A stretch of DNA of 31,301 bases from a virus. Location: the IMG/VR virus record IMGVR_UViG_3300012202_000008, positions 1 through 31,301 of that record, one strand, 5' to 3'. The notes beneath the pieces were generated by a model. That model was not told the DNA's origin. It saw only the letters and a program-made list of their open reading frames with translations, and did not search any database. Made by a program: the position numbers and the translations under genes. This document shows positions 1-8,076 of the stretch, in pieces. Numbering within the stretch: position 1 is the first letter of the stretch; each line of letters begins with the position of its first letter.

Positions 1-519
1 CTTGACGAACGTGCCGCCAGCGGCACCGGCCGTCGTGTCGCCTGCCGCGAAGTTGTAGAGGCCAGGAGAGGTCGAGCCGACGCTGTACTTGCCCGTCGCC
101 TCGTTGCCCGTCGACACCCGCTGGAACGGCAACCCGGTGTTGACGTAGGTGATGCCGAGGTCCGCGTCGAAGGTGAGGGACGACCCGACCTGGACCGCGG
201 CCGTCGACGCCGTGGACAGCGTGAACGTCGACCCGATGTTCCATGCGATCTGGTTGGTCGTCGATTCGGCGTTGCCGTAGAACAGCGCGGACCAGGCCAG
301 CCCGCTGATGACCGCCGACTTGAACTTGCCCGTGCCCTTGATGGTGCCGCGGGCGACGGCGAGGGGCCACTGGTTCTGTCCGAACAACTCCTTGATGGTG
401 CCGGTGGCGTCGATGGAGAACTCTTGGACGAACCCGACGTTGACCGGGGAGGGTATGGTGATATCAGTCCGGCTGGCGATCAGGATGCCTGGACCGAAGA
501 CGGCGAGCGGCGTGGACAT
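1..519 (-). CDS. Tail tube-like structural protein (3' end outside window)
   Basis: An open frame starts with ATG at 519 and runs off the left edge without a stop (173 codons visible). An AGGGGG Shine-Dalgarno sequence lies a few bases upstream. The N-terminus MSTPLAVFGPGILIASRTDI is followed by a beta-rich sequence with short repeats (GTIKELFG, GTIKGTGKFK), then NIGSTFTL and a segment rich in Gly, Thr and Ser. Its place directly after a tail terminator-like gene, its beta-rich composition and its N-terminus fit a tail tube or major tail protein, which forms the tail shaft by hexamer stacking. The family call is inferred from context and style; another tail structural protein is possible. Confidence 0.6.
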   Translation of the reverse strand, partial: MSTPLAVFGPGILIASRTDITIPSPVNVGFVQEFSIDATGTIKELFGQNQWPLAVARGTIKGTGKFKSAVISGLAWSALFYGNAESTTNQIAWNIGSTFTLSTASTAAVQVGSSLTFDADLGITYVNTGLPFQRVSTGNEATGKYSVGSTSPGLYNFAAGDTTAGAAGGTFVK

Positions 520-600
520 GGCACCCCCTGGGCGGTGACGGGTGCCTTGTTATTTACAGCCAGCGGTAAGCCGCGGAAATTCATGTGCGCGCACAGTATA

Positions 601-626
601 GGAAAGGCCGCCCCGAAGGATGGCCT
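601..626 (-). terminator. UUCG-tetraloop hairpin between tail terminator and tail tube genes
   Basis: Read on the minus strand, AGGCCATCC-TTCG-GGGCGGCCT forms a 9-bp stem with one A-C mismatch and a UUCG loop, then a short U run (TTCC). It lies in the 176-base gap between two tail genes. It may act as a weak terminator or attenuator, or as an mRNA-stabilising hairpin that sets the tail tube message apart. The rest of the gap (520-695) holds no convincing gene. Confidence 0.45.
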
Positions 627-695
627 CTGTTTGATGTAGAATGGATTGGAGCGCTCGGATTCGCAGGGCGGTGGTGCGGTTTGGCGCGCAACGCT

Positions 696-1223
696 TTAAG
701 GTATCACAATATGTATGGGCAATGTCAACATCCCTTGACCATTCGGAAAAATCTCACCCGTTAGCCAATGCGATTCGCCCTCTAACCACACATGGGACAC
801 CAGACCTCCAAGGGTGAGCGCGGCGTTGTCGAAGTCTACTTGGTTGAACACTCCCTCCACCGCCTCCACCAGCGGAGCGAAGATGGTCCCGCCCGACGGT
901 ACCGTCCCGTCCGGGCCGCTCGGCGTCCCCGCGCCGGGGAACTGCGCATAGACGACGATCGTGCGGTGCAGCACGCGCTTCGGCGGCATCCCGCGACCGC
1001 GCCGCTCGTACTGCGTCTTGCCGCCGCCGTAGCCGATCCCGTCGAACAGGAACAGCGCCGGCTGGCGGAACGGCAGCGTGATGTTGGTGCTAATCATCTG
1101 GTCGACCTGCTCCCACGGGATGATCCCGCGCGCCATATAGCGGAACGTGCCAGGGACAAGCGCATTCTGAAGAAGCGCTAGCAGCGCATTCATGATCGGT
1201 TCATAGGTGACGGAAGCGAGCAT
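696..1223 (-). CDS. Tail terminator-like protein
   Basis: This 175-residue protein begins MLASVTYEPIMNALLALLQN. The start is ATG at 1223, one base after the TGA of the preceding small gene (TGAcATG), with GGAAGG just upstream; the frame stays open further upstream but that part overlaps the neighbour. The protein has an N-terminal amphipathic helix, then a beta-rich body (RQPALFLFDG, HRTIVVYAQF, ending LTLPIHIVIP). Size, fold pattern and position between an HK97-gp10-like neck gene and a tail tube-like gene match tail terminator or tail completion proteins, which cap the tail tube and join it to the head connector. The role is inferred; no catalytic motif is expected. Confidence 0.6.
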   Translation of the reverse strand: MLASVTYEPIMNALLALLQNALVPGTFRYMARGIIPWEQVDQMISTNITLPFRQPALFLFDGIGYGGGKTQYERRGRGMPPKRVLHRTIVVYAQFPGAGTPSGPDGTVPSGGTIFAPLVEAVEGVFNQVDFDNAALTLGGLVSHVWLEGESHWLTGEIFPNGQGMLTLPIHIVIP

Positions 1224-1224
1224 G

Positions 1225-1461
1225 TCACCTTCCAGGAGTCGGCAAGTGAATACTGCCAGCCATCCCGCCAATCATGTGCAGGATCGGGATCACAACGTAG
1301 AACAGGATGATGGCCACGACGAGGACGATCAGCAATGCGTGGACAGCCTGATGAATGACCGGTGGCCCCGGGATCAGATGCACGAACTGCATCAGTGCCC
1401 AGTAAATGAATCCGGCAACGATCAGGGCAACGATGATATTGATCACGAAGTTGATGCTCAT
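1225..1461 (-). CDS. Small two-span membrane protein
   Basis: This 78-residue protein starts at MSINFVINIIV. ATG at 1461 is preferred because GAGG sits five bases upstream, although the frame is open to 1485. Two hydrophobic segments (about residues 4-25 and 40-62) are separated by a short loop containing LIPGPPVIHQ, so it should be an inner-membrane hairpin. It overlaps no known head-tail function yet lies between the neck and tail terminator genes, and its stop is coupled to the next start (TGAcATG). Size and topology would allow a holin, superinfection-exclusion or other membrane role, but nothing in the sequence decides this. Confidence 0.7.
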   Translation of the reverse strand: MSINFVINIIVALIVAGFIYWALMQFVHLIPGPPVIHQAVHALLIVLVVAIILFYVVIPILHMIGGMAGSIHLPTPGR

Positions 1462-1468
1462 CTGAACC

Positions 1469-1966
1469 TCACTTCCTCGTTCCAAGCCCGTCGCTAACCG
1501 CCTTGCGGATGGTGCTCTTGATCTCGCCGCTCATCGCCTCGAACGCGTTGTGCATGTAGTGGATGCCGGCAAAGCCCGGATGCATGACCCTCTTGAAGGC
1601 AACGTTCTTTCCCATCTTCTCCCAGAAGAAGTAGAGCGCCTTGGCGTTCCTTGCCTCGATCGCGTGGGCCTTCGTCCCGGACTCCAGCCACACTGGCAGC
1701 ATGAGGGGAGATTCGGTTGCGACGACCGACACGCGCCCGATGAGTTCCCGCGGGTTCTCGATCATCTCGGTGCGGACGCGGAGCCGACGCCTGCTCTTAA
1801 GTCCAACGTTGAGGTTGGCGTCCACCTGCGCGCCAAGGCGCTTCGTCAGTCCTATGATGGCGGGACGCAGGAAGTTCCGCACCGTGACGGGAATGCCGCT
1901 CGGGCCGAACTTCGAGAACACGTCCTCGTTTCCGACCTTCGGGGCGACGAACCTTACCGTCATCAT
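1469..1966 (-). CDS. HK97 gp10-like neck / head-tail joining protein
   Basis: This 165-residue protein starts MMTVRFVAPKVGNEDVFSKF. ATG at 1966 follows the previous stop in a TGAcATG arrangement; the open frame extends to 2020 but overlaps that gene. The middle carries LPVWLESGTKAHAI followed by ALYFFWEKMGK, then HPGFAGIHYMHNAFEAM, which is the order of conserved elements in HK97 gp10 / minor tail proteins (E-x-GT...H.I, HPG, C-terminal amphipathic helix). Such proteins act at the head-tail interface or tail completion. The Shine-Dalgarno sequence is weak, so translation probably depends on coupling to the upstream membrane-protein gene. Confidence 0.75.
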   Translation of the reverse strand: MMTVRFVAPKVGNEDVFSKFGPSGIPVTVRNFLRPAIIGLTKRLGAQVDANLNVGLKSRRRLRVRTEMIENPRELIGRVSVVATESPLMLPVWLESGTKAHAIEARNAKALYFFWEKMGKNVAFKRVMHPGFAGIHYMHNAFEAMSGEIKSTIRKAVSDGLGTRK

Positions 1967-1967
1967 G

Positions 1968-2156
1968 TCAGAACCACTTTTTGTGAGCCGACATTGCGGC
2001 AACAGCAAACAATGTCCCATTCACCAGCACTAGGAGAATACCCATCCACGTCTTGTCCATGCGAACGTAATCTGCGGCGATGACCAGGATCAACAATGCC
2101 CAACAGAACGCCGCAAGCCACTGCTTGATGTTCCGCGTTCTGATGAACTCGTTCAT
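1968..2156 (-). CDS. Small two-span membrane protein
   Basis: This 62-residue protein (MNEFIRTRNIKQWLAAFCWA...) has two hydrophobic spans, about residues 13-29 and 38-56, and a short charged C-terminus (HKKW). Its ATG overlaps the stop of the head-tail connector gene as ATGA. It resembles the 78-residue membrane protein two genes on only in size and topology, not in sequence. Such tiny membrane proteins are not part of the canonical neck module. Holin, exclusion or membrane-anchoring roles are all possible. Coding is supported by tight coupling on both sides; function is unknown. Confidence 0.65.
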   Translation of the reverse strand: MNEFIRTRNIKQWLAAFCWALLILVIAADYVRMDKTWMGILLVLVNGTLFAVAAMSAHKKWF

Positions 2157-2629
2157 ATGACGCTCCCTTCCGGCGCCGCCGAATCTGGCAGGCCGAACGT
2201 CTGGGTAGCTTCCCCCACAGGCGTAACTGGCAAACGATCATCGTGTTGCCCCCGCTGGAAGTCTGGCGGCGGCCTGTCCGGGTCCTGCTGGACGTTAATC
2301 TTGTCGGCGATGCTGACCGCGCCAGCGTAGGGCTGCGCGCTGATGTTGGCCAGCAACTTCATCTGTCGCGCCAGTGCCGCATACTGCTTCGATCGGTTGC
2401 TGAAGTTCGTCTTGAGCTCGCCCTGCACGACGTCGACCTGACGCGCGAGTTGAAACGCGAGGGAGTTCGCCATCTCGGCGGTCGCGCCGTAGATGTTCCA
2501 TCGGCTCAGCGACCACAGGATCTCCTCGTCCTGGACCTGGGCGTCGGACGGGAGAACATCCCCCAAAAGTCTGCGGACCTGCATCAGCGGGCTGGTGGTG
2601 ATCAGCGCTGGGTTGTATGTCCAAGAAAT
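2153..2629 (-). CDS. Head-tail connector (gp6-like adaptor), probable ATT start
   Basis: This protein is about 158 residues. The sequence after the proposed start reads SWTYNPALITTSPLMQVRRL, then GDVLPSDAQVQDEEILW and a helical segment. This is the typical opening of gp6-type head-tail connectors, which form a ring under the portal. In that position the codon is ATT, preceded by GAGGAGG and a five-base spacer. An in-frame ATG at 2671 would add 14 residues overlapping the upstream gene and has only a weak ribosome site. The C-terminal third (after about residue 110) is Pro/Asp-rich and unlike the usual family. The ATT start is inferred; a sequence error changing ATG to ATT is possible. Confidence 0.7.
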   Translation of the reverse strand: MSWTYNPALITTSPLMQVRRLLGDVLPSDAQVQDEEILWSLSRWNIYGATAEMANSLAFQLARQVDVVQGELKTNFSNRSKQYAALARQMKLLANISAQPYAGAVSIADKINVQQDPDRPPPDFQRGQHDDRLPVTPVGEATQTFGLPDSAAPEGSVI

Positions 2630-2639
2630 GTTAACCTCC

Positions 2640-2975
2640 TCAGGCGGGAGACACGCTAGGTGCGTGAGCATACAACACCAGCACCTGGTTGTCAGATGTA
2701 GTCGCCGTCATGGTTATCAGGTAGAGCACGGCCGCCTGCATCGTCGTGACCTGCTGAAGCACCGCCCGGTTCGCCCCGTTGTCCGACGGCGACGCCGCCA
2801 GTTGAGGGCTACCGAGCAGCCGACCGGCCGGACTTGCATCTGACCCCGAGAGGACGGAACACGCCGCTACGGGAGCAGAGATCGTGACACCGGTCCTGAG
2901 CATTGGCCCGAAGTCGAACGTCAGCGTCACCGTCTCGGCCGGGTTGATCTCTGAGAAGTCGTTCCCCTTTGGCAT
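2640..2975 (-). CDS. Fibre-tail adaptor-like protein
   Basis: This 111-residue protein starts with ATG at 2975 behind AGAGGAAAG. It reads as one beta domain: NPAETVTLTFDFGPMLRTG, then TISAPVAACSVLSGSD, a central loop (SPSDNGANRAVLQQVTTMQ) and a final strand pair ending QVLVLYAH. The pattern of an N-terminal L-x-F-D-F/W strand, a G-x-T-I strand, D-x-S/A-P and a final T-S-D-x-Q element matches small phage proteins annotated as fibre-tail adaptors. It sits immediately before the tailspike gene, as such adaptors do. Its stop TGA overlaps the Shine-Dalgarno of the connector gene. The assignment is by pattern only. Confidence 0.5.
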   Translation of the reverse strand: MPKGNDFSEINPAETVTLTFDFGPMLRTGVTISAPVAACSVLSGSDASPAGRLLGSPQLAASPSDNGANRAVLQQVTTMQAAVLYLITMTATTSDNQVLVLYAHAPSVSPA

Positions 2976-2987
2976 ATCATCTTTCCT

Positions 2988-4481
2988 CTAATCGTAAACC
3001 CAGCCGCTGCCGTTGCAAAAAACCGGCTGCACCGTGGCTCCTGTCGCGCTTACAGCCTGCCGATAGGTCGGAGAAGCAATACCATCCGTTATTGTAGCGC
3101 GCGCGCCAGCCATCCCTGTGCCAGCTGGAGGTAGACTTGCAATAGTGAACGGCCCAATCACGAACGGCTGGCGAACTGAGGATGTACCGTCAACGACATA
3201 TGGCAGTGGTACACCGACAGAAGTATTAGCTTCTATGGTATGACCAGTGGAACTACTCAGGAGCCTAACGCCAGTATTTACATTACCAATCCAATTACTG
3301 AAGTGTGTATTGTTAACGACGTTGCTGTTGTCTATACCAACGGTCGTCGTGGTATCTATCCCTGTAATTGTGTTTAATCCAATGAGATGATTCCCGTCCC
3401 CCGCAACAGAACCAACGGAATTGATCCCGGCAAAGTTTGCAGGGATGTTAACAACCGCATTGCCAAGGACCCGATTGCGCCTTGTATAGATTGCAAGGTT
3501 GATGCCATTAAATCCAGGGCCGTTCCCGGATGTTGGATCATTGACATTGTTCCAGCCGATGAAGCTGTTCTGAGTGCCGCCGTCAAATTGGATAGCGCCA
3601 CCGTTCAATACGCTGTAAACTATACGGCTATCGAAACAGCCGAGCATGTCTACAATGACGCCATAACTTACCGAGTTCTGCCACGAACAATTCCTACAGG
3701 CGCTAAATCCTACAGAAGCGCCCGTCGTTCCCCCAAAACCAGCCCTTACGATGACGTTGTCGAATGTGATGTTCTGACCGGCAAATACTTGGAGGGACTG
3801 ATCATTGGTCCCCAGGATGGTCATGTCGGAGATTTTGATATTCTGCGGCTGCGTGAGAAGGCGCTGGACCCTCGTTATAGTAGTACCCCCAAATGGAAGG
3901 TTCTCGCTTAGCGTAATGACGCCCGTGCCCGCGACAGCTGAAACGACTGTCGTGGTCCAGTCGGGATACCAGAAATTCGTACCATGAGTGTCGCCTGAAA
4001 TCAGGACGGTTTGCCCGGCCGCAAGGTTTCCGGCATCCGCATTCGTCGTCGTCTTGATCGTGTTCGCGCCTTCCGTCGGCGGATCGATCGGATAGGTAAT
4101 TGCGGTTCCGGTGAGATTGTCTAGATGGTTGCCTCCGGTAAACGTAGCAGCAATCACGAGCGACATATTAAGGGGGGCGGGACCAAGCCCAGCGCCCTTG
4201 ATGATCGTTACGTCTTTACCGGAGCCTTGATAGTTAACGCCGGAACTCGGCTGCAATGCCAATGACGTGAAATAGGTTCCGGCCGGAAAATATACCGCGC
4301 CGCCGCCAGCGGCGACCGCAGCTGCATCGGCTGATTTTATTGCCTGGAGATCGTCTGCTACGCCGTCGCCTTTTGCATTGTATGGCGCAGACTTGACATT
4401 TGCGATGAAGACATCCTGTTTCGCGGCGAAAGCAGCGTTCAGGTCGGCTGCTGGAAGTATCTGCCGCGTTGCAAATGACAT
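2988..4481 (-). CDS. Pectate-lyase-like beta-helix tailspike / depolymerase
   Basis: This 497-residue protein begins MSFATRQILPAADLNAAFAA, a short virion-attachment-like helix. Near residue 35 comes YNAKGDGVADDLQAI, followed by GGAVYFPAGTY, the hallmark opening of pectate-lyase-superfamily (Pectate_lyase_3) tailspikes. The body consists of repeated short strands with Asn ladders (ISDMTILG, ITFDNVIV, NRVLGNAVVN, NHLIGLNTIT), as in a right-handed beta helix, and ends in a small C-terminal beta domain. It probably binds and cleaves a host surface polysaccharide. ATG at 4481 is chosen over GTG at 4487 because an AGG lies five bases upstream. The DNA looks richer in A and T than its neighbours, suggesting recent exchange. 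Confidence 0.85.
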   Translation of the reverse strand: MSFATRQILPAADLNAAFAAKQDVFIANVKSAPYNAKGDGVADDLQAIKSADAAAVAAGGGAVYFPAGTYFTSLALQPSSGVNYQGSGKDVTIIKGAGLGPAPLNMSLVIAATFTGGNHLDNLTGTAITYPIDPPTEGANTIKTTTNADAGNLAAGQTVLISGDTHGTNFWYPDWTTTVVSAVAGTGVITLSENLPFGGTTITRVQRLLTQPQNIKISDMTILGTNDQSLQVFAGQNITFDNVIVRAGFGGTTGASVGFSACRNCSWQNSVSYGVIVDMLGCFDSRIVYSVLNGGAIQFDGGTQNSFIGWNNVNDPTSGNGPGFNGINLAIYTRRNRVLGNAVVNIPANFAGINSVGSVAGDGNHLIGLNTITGIDTTTTVGIDNSNVVNNTHFSNWIGNVNTGVRLLSSSTGHTIEANTSVGVPLPYVVDGTSSVRQPFVIGPFTIASLPPAGTGMAGARATITDGIASPTYRQAVSATGATVQPVFCNGSGWVYD

Positions 4482-4487
4482 CTCCAC

Positions 4488-7046
4488 CTACCCAAGGACG
4501 TCGTCGCCATCTAGCTGGCTTTGGTCGAGGGTGAAGATCGCTATCCTCACCTTTCTCGGTCCGATTGCCGTCAGCGTGACCCGCTGTTGCGGGTAGCTCA
4601 CCTCCAACAGCCTAGCAGCACCAGCCGTCACCGTCACGCGGCTTTGCGGGTAGGTGATGTAGTTCGGGTCGAGCCGGGCCAGGATTGGCGGCGGGACGAA
4701 AACGTAAATCGCATCCGTCCCCTGGTGCCCGACCATGATGGAGCCGGCACGCTCGAACCTAGGATGCGGCGGCTGGTAGGGTGGAATCTCCCAACCCATG
4801 TTGAACCACCTGATGAACCGCGCCTGGATGCCCTCGTCGCCGCGGACCACCGCCCCGAACTTCTCTGCCCGCGGATGAGAAGGTTGGAACGGTGCGATTT
4901 CCCAGCCCGCGTTGAACCAACGCATGAACGGGGACTGGATGCCGTCGTCGCCCTTGAAGATGGCCGCGGCCCTACGCTCTGGCGTTGGATGACGCGGTTG
5001 GAACGGCGAGATTTCCCAGGCAATTGTCGGAGGTGTGACAAAGATGTACTTGGCTTCGATGCCTGCCTCCCATGGCATGATGGCCGCGGCCTTCTCGGGG
5101 CGTGGATGGGGAGGCTGGAAGGGAGCGATCTCCCATCCGGAGTTGAACCAGCGAATCAACGGGAACTGGGTGCCTTCGTCGCCGCGCGCCAGAGCGCTCC
5201 ATCGTTCGGGTCGCGGGTGCGGCGGCTGCCAGGACTGGACCTCCCACGCGTCCGTGACGAACGGCGGAGGAACGAACTTGGCCTCGATCCCAGGCTCGTT
5301 TGTGATGACAGGTGCACCTCTCTCCGGGCGCGGATGAGGCGGCTGGAACGGAGGCAACTCCCAACCATAGGGCAGGAAGTCGAAGAACGCGAAGTCGCTG
5401 GTGCCCTCGATGCCGAAGTAGCGGGTTGATGTCTTCTGCCTGAGATGTGGCGCAGGGACGTCCCATCCCCATTTGAACGGCGGCACGAAGACATACTGCG
5501 CCTCGATGCCAGGCTCCCAGGGCATGATGGCACCCGCCCGCTCGGGTCGGGGATGAGAGGGTTGGAATGGCGGGATGATCCAGTTGTAGGGGATGAAATT
5601 GATGAGGGAGGCTTGCGTGCCCTGGTCGCCAATCTCCGGGTTGACGCGGCGCTGGTATCTGACGAACGGGGCCGCGATATCCCAGCCCCAGACGATCGTG
5701 ACAGGCACGTACTGAGCTTCGATGCCGGCCTCCGACGGCATGGTCGCGCCCGCCTTCTCGGGCCGCGGGTGCGGAGGCTGGAATGACGGGATCTCCCAGC
5801 CGGAATTCACCCACGGTGCATAAATCGCGGAAGTGCTTCTTCCCTTGATGCCGAAGTATTTCTGCTTGGTCGACGGGGAAGCCGGCGGTTGGAACGATTG
5901 TACTTCCCAGCCCCAGATGATCACCGTCGGAACGAACACCGCCTCGATCCCAGATTCCGACGGCATGATCATGGCCGCCCTTTCTGGCCTCGGGTGCGAC
6001 GGCTGGAATGGTGGGATATGCCAGTTGAAGTTGATCCTCCTGATGAATGGGAACTGGATGCCCTGGTCGCCGATGTCGGGGTTCTTGAAAACCTGATCCC
6101 GCGTCAGAGGTGGCGGAATCTCCCACCCATATGGCTGGAATGCGAAGGGCGGCGTCTCGATGCTGCCGAACGTCTTGAGGGCGCCAGACTTGGTCCGGTA
6201 CGATATGGCCGGAGGCTGGAACGGCTGGAAATTCCATCCCCAGTTCGTGGGCGCTGGCGGTACGAACTGCGCCTCGATGCCTGGTTCGCTGGTCGCGATC
6301 GCGCCTGCCCTCTCCGGTCGCGGGTGCGGGGATTGGAACGACGGTATGTCCCAGCCATAGTTGATCCAGGTCGAGAAGATCGGGAACTGGCTGCTGCCCT
6401 TGAGGCCGGCCAGGTTCGATCCACGATATCGCAGGTGCGTGAACGGTGCGTCTAGGAAGGTCGCTGGTGGGACGAAGACGTACTGGGCCTCTATCCCTGC
6501 CTCGGACGGCATGAACGCACCAGCGGCCTCCGGGCGAGGATGGCGGGGCTGTATGGGGGCAATCTCCCACCCGTAAGGAAAGAACCTGATGAACGGCGCG
6601 TAGATGCCCTCGTCGCCTTTTATCAGGCCGCCGAAACGTCCATCGGGTTGCGGCGGGTGGGGCGGCTGGAACGGGTGCGTGTCCCAATCGTTCGGAAGGA
6701 ACCTGATGAAGCGCGCTTGAATACCTTCGTCGCCCCGCATGATCGCGCCGGCCCCAGGTTTCGGCCGATATGGTGGTTGGGGCGGATGCGTGTCCCAATC
6801 ATTGGGGAAAAAGCGAATGAACCGCGCCTCGGTGCCCTGGTTGCCGACCATGATGGCAGCAGCACGTTCGTGGCGCCGGCGCGGCGGCTGGAACGGCTGA
6901 ATCTCCCACCCCATAGGAAGCAGATTGGAGATTACGGCAAAACCACCCCTACCTCTCACGGCGGCACGTCTCTGGCTGACCGTGCGGTTGAACGGAGGAG
7001 GCTGGAATGGTGGGATCGCCCATCCCAAATCCGAAGCAGCCATCAT
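4488..7046 (-). CDS. Giant Trp/Pro-rich repeat protein (about 20 units)
   Basis: This 852-residue protein is built almost wholly from repeats of about 37 residues. Each begins with G/N/A-W-E/D-I/V-x-P-F-Q-P-P (for example GWEIAPFQPPHPRPEKAA) and continues into a second half of one of two types: GDEGIQARFIRWF or SEAGIEAQYVFVPP. I count 20 Trp-bearing units plus one degenerate unit. Several units (near the eighth, twelfth and fourteenth) use a variant first half such as GWDIAAPFVRYQ. The last 65 residues hold two YPQ-S/Q-RVTxTA repeats and a strand RVRIAIF-like tail. No enzymatic motif is seen. It lies between paralogous beta proteins and a tailspike, so a fibre, spacer or receptor-binding role is likely but unproven. 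ATG at 7043 is an equally good start. Confidence 0.8.
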   Translation of the reverse strand: MMAASDLGWAIPPFQPPPFNRTVSQRRAAVRGRGGFAVISNLLPMGWEIQPFQPPRRRHERAAAIMVGNQGTEARFIRFFPNDWDTHPPQPPYRPKPGAGAIMRGDEGIQARFIRFLPNDWDTHPFQPPHPPQPDGRFGGLIKGDEGIYAPFIRFFPYGWEIAPIQPRHPRPEAAGAFMPSEAGIEAQYVFVPPATFLDAPFTHLRYRGSNLAGLKGSSQFPIFSTWINYGWDIPSFQSPHPRPERAGAIATSEPGIEAQFVPPAPTNWGWNFQPFQPPAISYRTKSGALKTFGSIETPPFAFQPYGWEIPPPLTRDQVFKNPDIGDQGIQFPFIRRINFNWHIPPFQPSHPRPERAAMIMPSESGIEAVFVPTVIIWGWEVQSFQPPASPSTKQKYFGIKGRSTSAIYAPWVNSGWEIPSFQPPHPRPEKAGATMPSEAGIEAQYVPVTIVWGWDIAAPFVRYQRRVNPEIGDQGTQASLINFIPYNWIIPPFQPSHPRPERAGAIMPWEPGIEAQYVFVPPFKWGWDVPAPHLRQKTSTRYFGIEGTSDFAFFDFLPYGWELPPFQPPHPRPERGAPVITNEPGIEAKFVPPPFVTDAWEVQSWQPPHPRPERWSALARGDEGTQFPLIRWFNSGWEIAPFQPPHPRPEKAAAIMPWEAGIEAKYIFVTPPTIAWEISPFQPRHPTPERRAAAIFKGDDGIQSPFMRWFNAGWEIAPFQPSHPRAEKFGAVVRGDEGIQARFIRWFNMGWEIPPYQPPHPRFERAGSIMVGHQGTDAIYVFVPPPILARLDPNYITYPQSRVTVTAGAARLLEVSYPQQRVTLTAIGPRKVRIAIFTLDQSQLDGDDVLG

Positions 7047-7074
7047 CTACTCCATGTTTTGCAGGCCACTGGAC

Positions 7075-7767
7075 TCACCATTCGTCCTCCACGAACCCAA
7101 GTATCCCAGCTGATGGCGCGACACCGCCGCCAGCCGCGGCAGCCTTGAACGCCATCACCGCGACAAGGCACGTCGCCGTGGAAGGAGAGCAGCCGAACGT
7201 CGCCGCTATGGACCCGTGGGCAGATTGCACCTGACTCTCGTCTGCCATGCAGATGACGAGGCCAACGCCGCTTCCGTTGTTTCCTATGGTAAAGCCGGAG
7301 CCAACAGTCAGCGTGGTGTCGCTTCCTCCGGCGGCGTCGCATGAACCATAGATCAGATCGCCGTCAACGGTAGTCGTTATGTTGCCCGATGAGACGGTCG
7401 CCCCGCTGGTCTGCTGGATGGTGTGACCGTCAAGCGGCGTGGTGATCACCACACCAGACCACTCCTGCACTTCGATCCTGGTCCCTGTGGTGCTGGCGCT
7501 GAACGTGGCAATGATCGAGGTCGGGGCACCGGATATGTTGGGAAAATAGAACGTAGCCATGGACTTGGCGTCGCCAGCATCATCCAGGTTGTCCACGATG
7601 TTGTAAGTGACGCCATTGTTGTCCTTAACGTTGCTCAGGGTCTGTGGGTCCGTCCATGTGACTGACCCGCAAATCAGGTTCCCCGCCGCACCCGCCGAAA
7701 TGGTGACGGTGACTGTCGTCCCCGAGCCGCCGTCGGCAGATATGTTTTTTTGGACAAATGTCGGCAT
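7075..7767 (-). CDS. Beta-rich virion-associated protein, Gly/Trp C-terminus (paralog 1)
   Basis: This 230-residue protein has no known catalytic motif. It is beta-rich, with Thr/Ser/Gly strands, a central IEVQEWSGVV segment and a C-terminal CLVAVMAFKA strand before a Gly/Ala linker. It ends GILGFVEDEW, a decapeptide signature shared with the 220- and 486-residue neighbours. The general layout (a strand with VKDNNGVTYNIV, then a W-containing EEW/EWSG strand, then a VGSGFTIG-type strand) also matches them, so the three genes look like duplicates. Its ATG overlaps the previous stop as TGATG. It is probably a fibre-associated or adhesin domain protein. Confidence 0.7.
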   Translation of the reverse strand: MPTFVQKNISADGGSGTTVTVTISAGAAGNLICGSVTWTDPQTLSNVKDNNGVTYNIVDNLDDAGDAKSMATFYFPNISGAPTSIIATFSASTTGTRIEVQEWSGVVITTPLDGHTIQQTSGATVSSGNITTTVDGDLIYGSCDAAGGSDTTLTVGSGFTIGNNGSGVGLVICMADESQVQSAHGSIAATFGCSPSTATCLVAVMAFKAAAAGGGVAPSAGILGFVEDEW

Positions 7768-8066
7768 CAGGGCAGTCCTATGACGGCCATATCCACGCCC
7801 GCGCCGATCCCATAAGAACCGACCGTGGACATGGACAAAGAACTGCTGGACACGGTAACACCGATAGCCACTGGGAACACGATCGAGTCCGTCGCGCCCT
7901 GGACCACGGTTTTGGACATGACCACGCCGGCCACCACGATCCAGAAAGTCACCGTTTCGATGCCCTGAGCATTGTCAATCGAGACGCCGGTCGCGACCAA
8001 AAGGATCGCATCGTAGTTCAGGTTCACCACGCAGCCATCGGAACTCCCAAGGAACCTTGTGGCCAT
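7767..8066 (-). CDS. Small hydrophobic beta-rich protein
   Basis: This 99-residue protein (MATRFLGSSDGCVVNLNYDA...) is rich in Val, Ile, Ser and Gly and is probably all-beta. It is coupled by TGATG overlap to the gene that follows. It lacks the GxxG...EW terminus of its neighbours. It sits inside the beta-protein block and is most likely a small virion or fibre component. I recognise no family. Confidence 0.55.
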   Translation of the reverse strand: MATRFLGSSDGCVVNLNYDAILLVATGVSIDNAQGIETVTFWIVVAGVVMSKTVVQGATDSIVFPVAIGVTVSSSSLSMSTVGSYGIGAGVDMAVIGLP

Positions 8067-8076
8067 TGATTCCGCC

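Noticed and set aside
4972-6798. A 608-codon minus-strand open frame inside the repeat protein gene
   Set aside because: It is an alternate frame of the repetitive, GC-rich repeat gene. Its Arg/Ala/His-rich sequence has no ribosome site, and the true frame shows clear WEIxPFQPP periodicity.
4488-7046. Diversity-generating retroelement with variable repeats
   Set aside because: No reverse transcriptase or template repeat is visible; the repeats are ordinary tandem protein repeats.
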